The translations under genes were made by a program, and so were the position numbers. Shown here piece by piece: positions 7,412-15,764 of a stretch of DNA of 64,000 nt. Numbering within the stretch: the first letter of the stretch is position 1; the number at the start of each line of letters is the position of its first letter. This stretch comes from Novipirellula herctigrandis. GTDB taxonomy: Bacteria > Planctomycetota > Planctomycetia > Pirellulales > Pirellulaceae. The notes under the pieces were generated by a model, which did no database searches, was not told the DNA's origin, and was given only the letters and a program-made list of their open reading frames with translations. Where the stretch lies: contig SJPJ01000001.1 of assembly GCA_007859835.1 (NCBI GenBank), positions 2,352,308 to 2,416,307 on the forward strand. The letters are read 5' to 3'.

Positions 7412-9955
7412 TCAGGCTTCAATGTGTAGAGCGTCCAGCACGGGGATCAGGCATGTGTCAGTGTTCTGGTATCCTGCGAACAACGCTGGTGTGGCAGGGG
7501 AGTCGACGACGTTCAATCCGTTGGCTGCCTTCATGGCAAAGGCTTCAAATTCGTCCACTGCAAGTGGTTTCGAAAAGAAGAAACCTTGAGCGTACTGGCA
7601 TCCCATGGATTGTAGAGTCGCGAGCTGCTCCGGCGTTTCCACTCCTTCGGCAATCACCTGTAGATCCAGGTCGTCCGCAAGCGTTAGAATTACGTGTAAC
7701 AGAGCGGCGGCATCCTTAACCGAGCGCATGTTGTTGACGAAGACTCGATCGATCTTCAAAACGTCTATCGGGAACTCGTGCAGGCACGATAGCGACGAGT
7801 ATCCTGTGCCAAAATCATCGATGTCGATTAGCACACCGACATCGCGCAGTGCATCCAGGGTGCGGACGATCGTTCCCGGCTCCTGGATGAGGACGCTCTC
7901 AGTGATCTCCAAATGCAAACATTGCGACGGGATGTCGTTCTCATACAGGCAGTCTGTCACCATCTCCACAAAACCAGGATTTAACATCTGCAAACGAGAG
8001 GCATTGACATGAAAGCAGGGCGGGGCATGTTCGCCCAGGGTCCTTCGCCACTCCGCAAACTGACGACAGGCTTCTTTGAGAATCCACTCTCCTATAGGAA
8101 TAATCAGCCGCGTTTCTTCGGCAATGGAAATAAAATCGTTCGGTTGCACCAAGCCGCGATCACGATTGTTCCAACGCACGAGTGTCTCAACGCCTTCGAG
8201 GTGACCTGACTCAAGATCCACGATCGGTTGGTAATGCAGCACAAACTCATCACGCTGAATCGCCATCCGCAGATCACCTTCGATCCGCATACGTGTTTCC
8301 GCTCTTTCGTGCATCGACTGGTCGAAGAGAGCATAGCATCCTCTCCCTTGCGACTTTGCCTCATACATGGCAAGGTCCGCATCGCGAAGCATGTCGTTGG
8401 CCGACTGATATTGTTGTTCGTTGGTCACAATTCCGATGCTGACTGTCGAGTGGACAGTGTTTCCACAAAGCTGGTAGCTTTCGGAAAACGTTTGAAGCAG
8501 TCTCTCAGCCACTCTGCCAGCCCTGTCCAAGTCGCTGAGATTGTTTAGGAAAACAACAAATTCATCGCCGCCCAAGCGCGCCGCAGCGACATGGTCCGTG
8601 TTACGTAGGCTTCGGCGAAGGCGCTCAGACATCTGACGCAGCAGTTCGTCGCCGGCCTTGTGGCCGAGACTGTCATTAATCAGCTTAAAGCGATCGAAGT
8701 CCATGAACAGAACAGCGTATTGGCTTCTTTTCTTGCTATCGATCGCCCTCTGAATGGTCTGAAGTATCGAACTGCGATTTGGCAAACCGGTCAGGGAATC
8801 GTGAAACGCCAGATGTTCCATCTTTTGCATCAGCATTTTGCTGTACGTTACATCTTGAAAGGTTGCCAGGAATCGAATGATGTCACCACTTGCGTTTCGG
8901 ATCGGGGAGATCGACGCTAATTCCCAAAATGGTTCACCGTTCTGATTCTTGCTTTCGATCTCACCACGCCAAACCTCGCCTGCACAAATCTTCTGTCGTA
9001 GTTCCTTGCAGCGGTGCGTGGGAAGCATGTTCGCTAGCAACCCCCAACAATCCTGTGCAAGGGCTTGATCACGCGAGATTCCCGTCACCTTCGTAAACAT
9101 CGGATTGACATACTCGATATTTCCGTCGAGGTCTGTGATCATGACCGATGCCGGGCTCTGCTCCACGGTCACTGAGAGCGTTCGAAGTTCTTCCTCAGCC
9201 TGTACTTTCTCGGTTGTGTCGAGGATCACCGCGACGAAGACGGGGCGCTCCTCATAGATAGAGCGGTGAAGATGAACTTCAACCGGGTAACGCGTGCCAT
9301 CCTTGCGAATATGAACGGTTGAAAAACGGAGTGAGCTAGCTTGTTTGTTTCGCAACGGATAAAGCTGGAGCTCCAAACCGTCCATTTCCAGGTCGGGCTT
9401 GATGTCCACCGGAGTCATCTCGCGAAGTTCGTCGATCGTGTACCCAAGGTTTTTCCTAGCCCCTTGGTTCGCAAAGACGAATCGCAATGACTGACAGTCA
9501 AAAATGTAGATTTCATTGTCGGACTCATCCAGAATGTTCCCGAACCCAATCAGTCGCTCTGCGGCGATCTTCGAATCCCTTTCCGCCTCGTGCGCCGCTT
9601 TCAGGCACAGCTTAGTTTCCTCAAGCTCGGATATAATCTCAGCGGAATTAACGATCGCTTCGGCTTGCGCGTCTGCCATCATCTTGCCCTTGGTTTCTGA
9701 GTTGTCACGTTCCTTTCGAGCGTGATTCAACTCGTCTCGCATTGCCGTTAGCGATTCCTCAAGTTTTTCGATGGTCAAAGTCGCGTTGAGGATGGCTTCT
9801 GCTTGCGTCTTCTCTGTTCTCTGGATCGAGTGGCAACCAGGCACAAGTTGCTCCTTCAGTATAGAAAATGCAACACTTAGCTCGTCCGAAACCGATGCCT
9901 CAATGCCTGTGATCAGATTTTCGAGTTGCCTCAACGGATCGTTCGGAATGCACAT
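7412..9955 (-). CDS. PAS-PAS-GGDEF-EAL protein (cyclic di-GMP synthesis/degradation)
   Basis: 847 residues with no membrane segment, hence probably cytoplasmic. Order: N-terminal coiled coil (residues about 45-150), PAS domain (FDCQSLRFVFANQGARKNLGY), second PAS/PAC (EYVNPMFTKVTGISRD), GGDEF domain with intact signature RLGGDEFVVFL (diguanylate cyclase), and C-terminal EAL domain. In the EAL signature the motif reads ETL (GVETLVRW): the metal-binding Glu is kept. The loop DDFGTGYSSL, KIDRVFV and VIAEGVET are all present, so phosphodiesterase activity is plausible. It turns over the second messenger c-di-GMP in response to a PAS-sensed signal of unknown nature. The tusA and DsrE-like genes follow upstream in the same orientation with only six bases to tusA. 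Confidence 0.93.
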   Translation of the reverse strand: MCIPNDPLRQLENLITGIEASVSDELSVAFSILKEQLVPGCHSIQRTEKTQAEAILNATLTIEKLEESLTAMRDELNHARKERDNSETKGKMMADAQAEAIVNSAEIISELEETKLCLKAAHEAERDSKIAAERLIGFGNILDESDNEIYIFDCQSLRFVFANQGARKNLGYTIDELREMTPVDIKPDLEMDGLELQLYPLRNKQASSLRFSTVHIRKDGTRYPVEVHLHRSIYEERPVFVAVILDTTEKVQAEEELRTLSVTVEQSPASVMITDLDGNIEYVNPMFTKVTGISRDQALAQDCWGLLANMLPTHRCKELRQKICAGEVWRGEIESKNQNGEPFWELASISPIRNASGDIIRFLATFQDVTYSKMLMQKMEHLAFHDSLTGLPNRSSILQTIQRAIDSKKRSQYAVLFMDFDRFKLINDSLGHKAGDELLRQMSERLRRSLRNTDHVAAARLGGDEFVVFLNNLSDLDRAGRVAERLLQTFSESYQLCGNTVHSTVSIGIVTNEQQYQSANDMLRDADLAMYEAKSQGRGCYALFDQSMHERAETRMRIEGDLRMAIQRDEFVLHYQPIVDLESGHLEGVETLVRWNNRDRGLVQPNDFISIAEETRLIIPIGEWILKEACRQFAEWRRTLGEHAPPCFHVNASRLQMLNPGFVEMVTDCLYENDIPSQCLHLEITESVLIQEPGTIVRTLDALRDVGVLIDIDDFGTGYSSLSCLHEFPIDVLKIDRVFVNNMRSVKDAAALLHVILTLADDLDLQVIAEGVETPEQLATLQSMGCQYAQGFFFSKPLAVDEFEAFAMKAANGLNVVDSPATPALFAGYQNTDTCLIPVLDALHIEA

Positions 9956-9961
9956 TCTTAG

Positions 9962-10201
9962 TCACTCCTGTGTTTCGGTCTTGCAGATTTTTGCCGACAC
10001 GCGGTTTTCGGAGTTCACGAGTTCAACGAGTTCGTGCCCCGTCCGTTTGCACCAAGCCTCGACATCTAAACAAAAAGCCGGGTCGGTCGCGAAAGCGGTC
10101 ACTTCATCGCCGTCATCTAGAGTCTTCATTAGTTTAGTCAAGTGAACGATTGGCATGGGACACTTCATTCCCGTCAAATCGATTTCGCTAACGTTCGTCA
10201 T
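9962..10201 (-). CDS. TusA-family sulfur carrier protein
   Basis: 79 residues matching the TusA/SirA fold. The hallmark CPMP motif with the sulfur-carrying cysteine is in IDLTGMKCPMPIVHLTKLMK, and the C-terminal half DPAFCLDVEAWCKRTGHELVEL is typical. These proteins pass persulfide sulfur to tRNA thiolation, molybdenum cofactor or sulfur-oxidation pathways. Its neighbour at 10223 is a DsrE-like protein, a common partner, so the pair probably moves sulfur within the cell. It lies six bases from the GGDEF-EAL gene and may share its transcript. Confidence 0.9.
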   Translation of the reverse strand: MTNVSEIDLTGMKCPMPIVHLTKLMKTLDDGDEVTAFATDPAFCLDVEAWCKRTGHELVELVNSENRVSAKICKTETQE

Positions 10202-10222
10202 TTCGTTTGCCCCTTGAGCATG

Positions 10223-10840
10223 TTAAATAAACAGTGTGGTATTGGATTCACTCGATCGATCCAACATGGTGGCAACACCGCAGTAGTCTAGGTCGGAATA
10301 GTTGATGAGTTCTTCAGGTCGGATGCCCATGAGAGACATCGCCATTTCACAGACACCGATCTGAACACCGAGTTCATCAGCCGACGCGACGAGTTCTTCC
10401 AGGCTGGCAATGTTTTTGCGATCCATCTCCCGACCCATCATCCATCGTCCCATTCCAGCCATGTCGAGTTTTGAGAGCTTCTGCTTCTTAAAACCACCGG
10501 GCAGTATCCAGCCAAACATCCGCTCGACGATGCTTTTCCCTCCTGCTTGACGGCCTTGTTTCTTCAGAGCTGCGGTCGCCCAGAACGTGAAGAACATTGA
10601 CACCTTCATCCCGCACGCGGCAGCTCCCGTTGCGATCGTGAACGCCGCCATGAGCTTGTCGAATTCGTTGCTAAAGACCACTAGGCTAAGAGTGTTTTCT
10701 TTGCTGGTTAGACGCCGCTCTAATGCATCGACGCGTCTTGCCAATTCTGCTGTACGATCAACCGTTGTTTCAGCGAGCAGGTCGGTCATTATTTGTTCGC
10801 ATTGAAAATGTGACATTGGTTTCTCCGAGACGTCCGTCAT
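10223..10840 (-). CDS. DsrE/DsrF/DrsH-like family protein
   Basis: 206 residues from ATG 10840 (MTDVSEKPMSHFQ); a longer frame reaches 11047 but its extra residues are low in family character. After a heptad-rich N-terminal segment (ELARRVDALERRLTSKEN) comes the DsrE-like domain LSLVVFSNEFDKLMAAFTIATGAAACGMKVSMFFTFWA, and the conserved cysteine is in QIGVCEMAMSLMG. Family members take part in persulfide transfer and often accompany TusA, as here (21 bases apart). The GGRQAGG region and GWILPGG are characteristic. The exact sulfur pathway is not shown. Confidence 0.88.
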   Translation of the reverse strand: MTDVSEKPMSHFQCEQIMTDLLAETTVDRTAELARRVDALERRLTSKENTLSLVVFSNEFDKLMAAFTIATGAAACGMKVSMFFTFWATAALKKQGRQAGGKSIVERMFGWILPGGFKKQKLSKLDMAGMGRWMMGREMDRKNIASLEELVASADELGVQIGVCEMAMSLMGIRPEELINYSDLDYCGVATMLDRSSESNTTLFI

Positions 10841-11272
10841 CGACGTTTGCTTGACATTCCAGCGTTGAGGCCGGCTAATCTGCCAACAAGAGAACAAGCG
10901 TCTGTGGCCGATGACCTTGTCGCTTCCCAGGGGGCTCTCAACTGGACTGCGTGCACCAGAGATGCAGTCCCTACGATGGCTACAAAAACATAGGTCACGC
11001 TTAGTGGAATACAGGACTTTTTCGGTTGTCTGTAGAATGCATAACATCCGCGTGTCTGGACTCGAGATCGAGTATTTCAGAACATGTTGGTGAAAAATAT
11101 CGCGCCGAGCTGAATCGCAACCTAAGCATGATCAAAATGTCAGCGAACATCCCTCGTAAAAAGACGCTCGCCATGATCAACGGATTACTGAGGGAAGAAG
11201 TCGAACCCGCAGCGACTTGCATACATAATCAAGTTTAAGTTCCGGGGGAACGCCCATCAGCGCCGCGTTCGT
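10841..11272. other. Intergenic stretch, no supported gene
   Basis: About 430 bases. Several short open frames exist on both strands but none shows a recognisable protein, a convincing ribosome site, or coding bias. The minus-strand promoter of the DsrE-tusA-GGDEF group must lie at its left end. The right end joins the broken 5' end of the TlpA-like pseudogene. Confidence 0.5.
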
Positions 11273-12263
11273 GAAGCGATTCGCCGCAACGCGATTCAGA
11301 TGAAGTTCTTGACCTATCTGAATACTTTGATGCTCCTCCCAGCGCAAGTGCTCCGAAGTTTACGGCAGCTGAAGCTTCGACTGCTTGCCTACCTACGGTG
11401 GAACCGTCAGGCAATTCAACACCAGGCACCCAGGAATCTGAATCCCAAGAAACGGACACCAACACCGATGCATCGGTCGCGGAATCTCCGGCAACCTCAG
11501 ACGCGGCAGAACACTTGTTCGGACCGGGGTCACCCGCTCCACGGATCTCGATCGCCAAATGGATGCAGGGTGAACCGGCGGAAGAAATCGAGAAGGGGCA
11601 GGTCGATGTCGTCGAATTCTGGGCCACATGGTGTGGACCGTGCGTGAAAGGCATGCCTCACATGGCACAACTTCAATCGGAATACGGAGACAAAGTCAAG
11701 TTCATCGGCGTGACTCGAGAAGACGAAGAAAAAGTGGCTCTGTTTCTGGATCGTGAATCGCCAGGCATTGACGGTAAGACCTGGTCCGAAGTACTGACGT
11801 ACCGGATTGCGCTGGATGACAACGATGCAACCAATAATGCATACATACAGGCAGCCAATCGAAGGGGGATTCCGGCAGCGTTTGTCGTCGGCACTTCCGG
11901 CAACATTGAATGAATCGGTCACCCCGCGACCATGGATGCCGCTCTGACGCAAATCGTTGACGGATCGTGGGATTCGTCTGCGGCACGAGCGCAATTCATT
12001 GCAGACGCCGATGCAGAACGCTTTGTGGAAGAGTACATGCCCAAGCTTAACGCCGCAATGATTGCCCGCGATTTCAAGACCGCCGTTAAACTCTGTGACG
12101 AAATTCTGGCCAAGCTGCCGGAACACAAACTGGTCAAACAAATTCGCATGAGTTTTCTTCTTCAGGGCAACCAGATGGAGGAATTCAACAAAGCAGCCGC
12201 CGCTCAGGTCGAAGAATACTTCGATAGCCCCCGGGCTCTGAACCAAGTTGCACGTTTGATACT
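11273..12263 (+). pseudogene. TlpA-like thioredoxin protein with TGA for Trp, truncated at both ends
   Basis: The frame carries an acidic, Ser/Thr-rich linker, then a thioredoxin-fold domain with redox motif WATWCGPCVKGMPHM, continuing to GIPAAFVVGTSGNIE. There a TGA (11911-11913) stands where planctomycete homologues have Trp, and the same frame resumes with IGHPATMDAALTQIVDGSWD and a helical tail (EEYMPKLNAAMIARDFKTAV). No start codon or signal peptide is found: a stop precedes the frame at about 11270. The 3' end joins the broken DUF2924 gene near 12263. Such proteins reduce or form disulfides outside the cytoplasm. One point mutation plus two truncations make this a pseudogene. Confidence 0.8.
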
Positions 12264-12636
12264 TAAAACCGTCGGTCAGTACGTTCACGAAGTGCAACTT
12301 GCCTTTGTAGTGTCGCTCTAACCGCTGACCGGGCGGAGGAATTCGCATGTCCCATCCGTCTGGTGCTTTGGTGCGGACCACATCGCCGCCCACTTTCGGC
12401 TTCGGCGGGGTCACGCGGATCAATGATTCGTCGGCGATCGGGCCAGCACGAAGCAACGCTCGGTCGCTAAGTCCGCCTTCCTCGTTGGCTTGAATCCGCC
12501 AAGCGATGCGGCGAACAAGGAAGCGTCGGTTTCGTGAGCGGCATTGCTCGTTGTGAAATTCTGCGTATTTGTCGACCAGTTGATCGATCGTTAAGTCAGC
12601 CAGTCTCGCGATCTCCAAACTTGCGCTAGGACTCAT
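12259..12636 (-). pseudogene. DUF2924 protein, C-terminal part missing
   Basis: From ATG 12636 the product reads MSPSASLEIARLADLTIDQLVDKYAEF, then SRNRRFLVRRIAWRIQANEEGGLSDRA and PPPGQRLERHYKGKLHFVNVLTDGFKY, which is the DUF2924 family up to about residue 126. The family normally adds some 30-40 residues (a SxWNGxxFF-type ending), but here the frame passes into the antisense of the TlpA remnant. DUF2924 genes usually travel with site-specific recombinases in phage-like elements; no intact recombinase is in the window. It overlaps the upstream small gene by four bases. Confidence 0.8.
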
Positions 12637-13004
12637 TTGTCACCTCCGCGTCGTTTGGTTTTGAGATTGTTTTCTGTTTGGCAGACTTCGCCGCCTTCTT
12701 GTCCAAAGTTCGTCGAATCGCCCGCGCCAAAATGGTCGCGATCGCTTCGCGTTGTTTTTCGCTCAAGTGGATCACCCTTGCTGTGTAAGCCATCACTGCA
12801 GCCGGTCTCGCCCGTTGCGAGATCGTTGCCGCGAGACACAGTGATCACTGACTGCGAAGAAATCTCAAGCGTTGATTCGCCGATCTCGCGAGAACTTTCC
12901 AAACTCTTTGCGATCTGCCCCCGCTTTAGGCGAATCGCCGCCATGCCGAGCAATTTCGCCAGCTTCCTCACCTGCTCAGCAGGCTGCACATTATTCAACG
13001 CCAT
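12633..13004 (-). CDS. Small hypothetical protein upstream of DUF2924
   Basis: 123 residues from ATG 13004 (MALNNVQPAEQVRKLAKLLG), chosen because AGAGG lies nine bases upstream; longer frames start at 13148. Its stop overlaps the DUF2924 start as ATGA, which indicates translational coupling and supports reality. The first 40 residues look like a small helical domain; the rest is Ser/Gly/Asp-rich and ends in a basic NNLKTKRRGGDK. I do not recognise a family. Small genes of this size precede DUF2924 in phage-like recombinase cassettes. Confidence 0.45.
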   Translation of the reverse strand: MALNNVQPAEQVRKLAKLLGMAAIRLKRGQIAKSLESSREIGESTLEISSQSVITVSRGNDLATGETGCSDGLHSKGDPLERKTTRSDRDHFGAGDSTNFGQEGGEVCQTENNLKTKRRGGDK

Positions 13005-13080
13005 ATAACCCATCCTCTTCCCGAGAATCCCTAGCGAACCGAACGAAACGGTCCGGCCCTCAGGGTTATTTAGGAGAAGG

Positions 13081-13371
13081 GTGGATGACGTTAACCAGCT
13101 TTTCGCGACGAGAGATGCAACCGCTTTGAGAAAGAACGCCCGGTTCAATTTTGATTGGCTTCTCGGACTCTACCGTGACATGCTTGGTTCGATCTGGAGC
13201 TGGGCAGGCGAGATCCGATCAACCGAAAAAAACATCCCAGTGAGTCCCAATATCATCGCAGCGAAGCTTGGGGTGATTGCGATGCAGCCGGATAAATGAC
13301 AAAACGAAACGGGCGATCTCGTGATCGCAACCGCCGCTGAGTTTCATCACCGCGCGGTTTGGTTCAAGAAA
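13081..13371 (+). pseudogene. Fic-family protein remnant
   Basis: NFDWLLGLYRDMLGSIWSWAGEIRSTEKNIPV is the helix preceding the active site in Fic/mobile-mystery-B proteins. The frame then meets TGA at 13297-13299 and resumes in the same frame with NETGDLVIATAAEFHHRAVW, the stretch that should run into the HPFxxGNGR catalytic loop. Instead it meets the 3' end of the glycosidase gene. Fic proteins transfer AMP or other groups onto target proteins. Without the loop the protein cannot be active. Confidence 0.6.
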
Positions 13372-14816
13372 GTTATCGACAGGGGAGGCAACTGCAGGTC
13401 CATGGCGTCTTTGTCTGTTCTGACGCTCGGGGATGTCTCGTATACGGGCGCACGATCGTCGGGCGACTTCCCCAGGAAGACCGTTCGCTGAAAAGTCCTG
13501 CTCTGCTCAGAGTCGTTTCGAAGCTTGATGGCAACCTGTTCCGAGTCCGTATTCTTGTTCAACAGGAACAAATTCAGTTGGCGGCCCGTTGCGTCTGCCG
13601 TGGCATATGCACGAACGTCTCCGGATACCCGAGTGCATTCGAGCATCCGCTGAAGCATTGAGCGATTCACCAGTCGAACGATTTCACCCGTCGGTTTCCG
13701 TTCGTTACTATCCACCCGGAGAAGGACTCCGACGTCGCTGTTCGAATCGCGCGGGCCGCTCCATGGGCTGTGAGCGCCCCAGTAGTAGACGTACGAGACG
13801 TTCTTCACCGCAAGTTCGTTCATCAGCACTTCAAACCACCACAGAGCCTTGTACGTATTGTTGATCCGTCCCAGGGTCTCATTCGCGGGCGTTACACCAG
13901 TTTCGGTAATGACGATCTCCATCTCCGGGTTCGCCGAACGGGTCACCGCATGTTGCATCTTTTCGACGTTGGGGATGAACTGCTCATCGCACTGTTTCCA
14001 GAGCGTGTAGCTGGCGCACTTCTTCTGATAGGCGTACATGTATTGGTGACAGGATACGAAATCGATGAGATCAGGCGATCGGGAAACAATCGCGTCGAAG
14101 TAGCTCGTGCTGCTAAGAATTCCAGGACCGACGCGGATGGAAGGATCCACCTCCTTCATCACCTTCACGAAATCGAGGTAACAGTCGACATATTCCTTCG
14201 GCGTCATCCGATCTTTGTGGTGGTCCACCTCGTTTCCGATTTGCCAGTAGGCGACATGGTAGTTCTTGCGTTTTGCGTACTTCACCCACTCGACGGCCGT
14301 GGTCTTGAGTTCTTCGTAGGACGGGCCCCCTTTGTATTTGCAGGCGAAAACGTTGACGACGACGAGCGGCTCTATCTCCAGCTTCGAGCAGAGCTGCATG
14401 TACCCATCGAAATCCATGGCCGATTTGAAGCCGCCTTCACTATCGATCGCCCAGTCCCAGGCTCCGGGAGCTTGTGACCTGGCCGCAACCTTCGGGCGAA
14501 GGCCTTGACTGGTCTCCTCGAAAGGAGGCGTGTGCCAAAGGTAGTTGTCGGCCAAGTGCCCATATGGAAATCGAAGGGATCCGCACCCGAGCTCCTTCAC
14601 TGCTTCTTCGAAAGACATCGCCCCAGGAGACCGATAGTCGTCATTAGTAAGCAGCCAGCAGAGATTCGCCGCCGCCGGTTGCTGCTTGATGTCATCTTTG
14701 ATCGCATGTTCCATATCGACCGTAATAACGGAAGCGGCCTCTTGTCCATACAGCCTCGCGCTCAGTGGAGACGTGAACATCGCGACGCCGATAATGATTG
14801 AAAATCTAATCGCCAT
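13347..14816 (-). CDS. Secreted clan GH-A glycoside hydrolase (arabinofuranosidase-like)
   Basis: 489 residues with an N-terminal signal peptide (MAIRFSIIIGVAMFTSPLSARLYGQ), so exported. The (beta/alpha)8 barrel contains the two clan GH-A carboxylates: acid/base Glu in YWQIGNEVDHH (near residue 191) and nucleophile Glu in EIVITETGVTPA (near residue 303). The overall pattern recalls GH51-type alpha-L-arabinofuranosidases, but a family assignment is not secure. A beta-sandwich follows (ATGRQLNLFLLNKNTDSEQVAIKLRN). It lies between sugar-acid metabolism remnants and a GH116 protein, fitting polysaccharide use, which is common in planctomycetes. Confidence 0.8.
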   Translation of the reverse strand: MAIRFSIIIGVAMFTSPLSARLYGQEAASVITVDMEHAIKDDIKQQPAAANLCWLLTNDDYRSPGAMSFEEAVKELGCGSLRFPYGHLADNYLWHTPPFEETSQGLRPKVAARSQAPGAWDWAIDSEGGFKSAMDFDGYMQLCSKLEIEPLVVVNVFACKYKGGPSYEELKTTAVEWVKYAKRKNYHVAYWQIGNEVDHHKDRMTPKEYVDCYLDFVKVMKEVDPSIRVGPGILSSTSYFDAIVSRSPDLIDFVSCHQYMYAYQKKCASYTLWKQCDEQFIPNVEKMQHAVTRSANPEMEIVITETGVTPANETLGRINNTYKALWWFEVLMNELAVKNVSYVYYWGAHSPWSGPRDSNSDVGVLLRVDSNERKPTGEIVRLVNRSMLQRMLECTRVSGDVRAYATADATGRQLNLFLLNKNTDSEQVAIKLRNDSEQSRTFQRTVFLGKSPDDRAPVYETSPSVRTDKDAMDLQLPPLSITFLNQTAR

Positions 14817-15283
14817 AGTGTGAGCTTTCTGCTTGTTGTCTGTTTTGTGTGGTGGGGTGATAGGACATTTGGTTGGTTGAAGAAACGACGACTCCGAGCA
14901 ACAAATCGTAAACTACTTGAGAAGTTGACCCAGGAAAATCGGATCTGGGTTTTCATCGCTTGGCTTCGATCATTTGCAAGCTCAAACCCCCTAGCCGCAT
15001 CCTCAAATGAAACCGTATGGGAAAGCAACGGTTTTACATCAATGATGCCTTGCTGCATCAAGCTGACCGCCATTCCAAATTCTTCATGAAATCGAAATGA
15101 GCCCCTCAAATCCAGCTCTTTTACGGTTATCGTTTGCATTGCAATCATCATATCACCACCAAGCCCCAGTTGCATAACGACACCAGCCGATGCAGGTCCC
15201 CGGGCGAGAGCAAACCCAATCCCCTGTGACGAACCCGTGATCAGCGCTGTTTTGTTTGTGAGATCGAACAACTGTTTTGACAT
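14762..15283 (-). pseudogene. Deletion chimera: gluconate 5-dehydrogenase start fused to L-idonate 5-dehydrogenase end
   Basis: Residues 1-31 (MSKQLFDLTNKTALITGSSQ then GIGFALARG) are the Rossmann start of a short-chain dehydrogenase of the gluconate 5-dehydrogenase type. From about position 15185 on, the product switches in frame to the C-terminal end of a zinc alcohol dehydrogenase of the L-idonate 5-dehydrogenase type (VVMQLGLGGDMMIAMQTITV, DLRGSFRFHEEFGMAV, ANDRSQAMKTQIRF near 14925). The two genes are neighbours in idonate catabolism operons. A single internal deletion removing the end of one and most of the other explains this. After 14925 the frame continues meaninglessly and overlaps the glycosidase start. 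Neither active site is complete. Confidence 0.75.
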
Positions 15284-15305
15284 ACCAACTTTCTGATGCT
15301 GAGAA

Positions 15306-15339
15306 GAGCTGCATTTGCATCAGTTCATTTCGCCGGATG
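15306..15339. repeat. Left copy of a 34-bp imperfect direct repeat
   Basis: Core GCTGCATTTGCATCA followed by TTCATTT and CCGGATG. The same 34 bases recur at 19268-19301 with four differences and in the same orientation. The two copies bracket about 3.9 kb holding the GH116 gene. Confidence 0.6.
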
Positions 15340-15764
15340 CCGGTTCAACGCCGGCGGAAGGCCACCGTGTCCTGGAGCGGGAATTGGCCAGTACAATCTT
15401 GAGCGATTCGTTTGCAACGTGCTGGCGGATGTCGAGGATAAAGAATCCGAAATACCGCTAACCTTCCGGAAGCAATGGAGCGATCTGGACGAACGACTGC
15501 AACAGAGGCGATTGCCAGATGTCATTGAACGAGTCGTTTTCAATCACGATTCTGGCGAAATCACGATCGAAACGATCGATGAGCTTTCGGAAGTCTTTGA
15601 AATTGACAGCAGGCAGACAGATCAGCCTCGGTTCAGGTGCATCTAATCGCCGGACAAGTGGAAGCAGCGGACGGTTTCCATTTCTCTTGGCCTTCACCGG
15701 GGAAGCAAATCAGTATCAGTTATCGTTTCTCCTTACTTCCCATTCGGGGAGTTTCATTTGCAGC
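15340..15764. other. Intergenic stretch with only weak coding signals
   Basis: About 425 bases. A plus-strand frame 15296-15646 ends in LPDVIERVVFNHDSGEITIE, which faintly resembles the end of a resolvase-type recombinase, but no catalytic part is present. An overlapping minus-strand frame of 79 residues (15458-15697) is equally possible. I support neither as a gene. Confidence 0.4.

Noticed and set aside
7291..7719. A 142-residue frame after the methyltransferase (MTLKTTDIEVFLAAKTYAVG)
   Set aside because: Mostly antisense of the GGDEF-EAL gene; its first 40 residues may be a relic but show no family.
11530..12258. The longer minus-strand continuation of the DUF2924 frame (to 368 residues)
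   Set aside because: Beyond residue 126 it is the antisense of the TlpA-like remnant, so only the front is a real protein fragment.
15296..15646. Possible recombinase C-terminus (LPDVIERVVFNHDSGEITIE)
   Set aside because: Too short, no catalytic part, and a competing frame on the other strand; only a weak resemblance.
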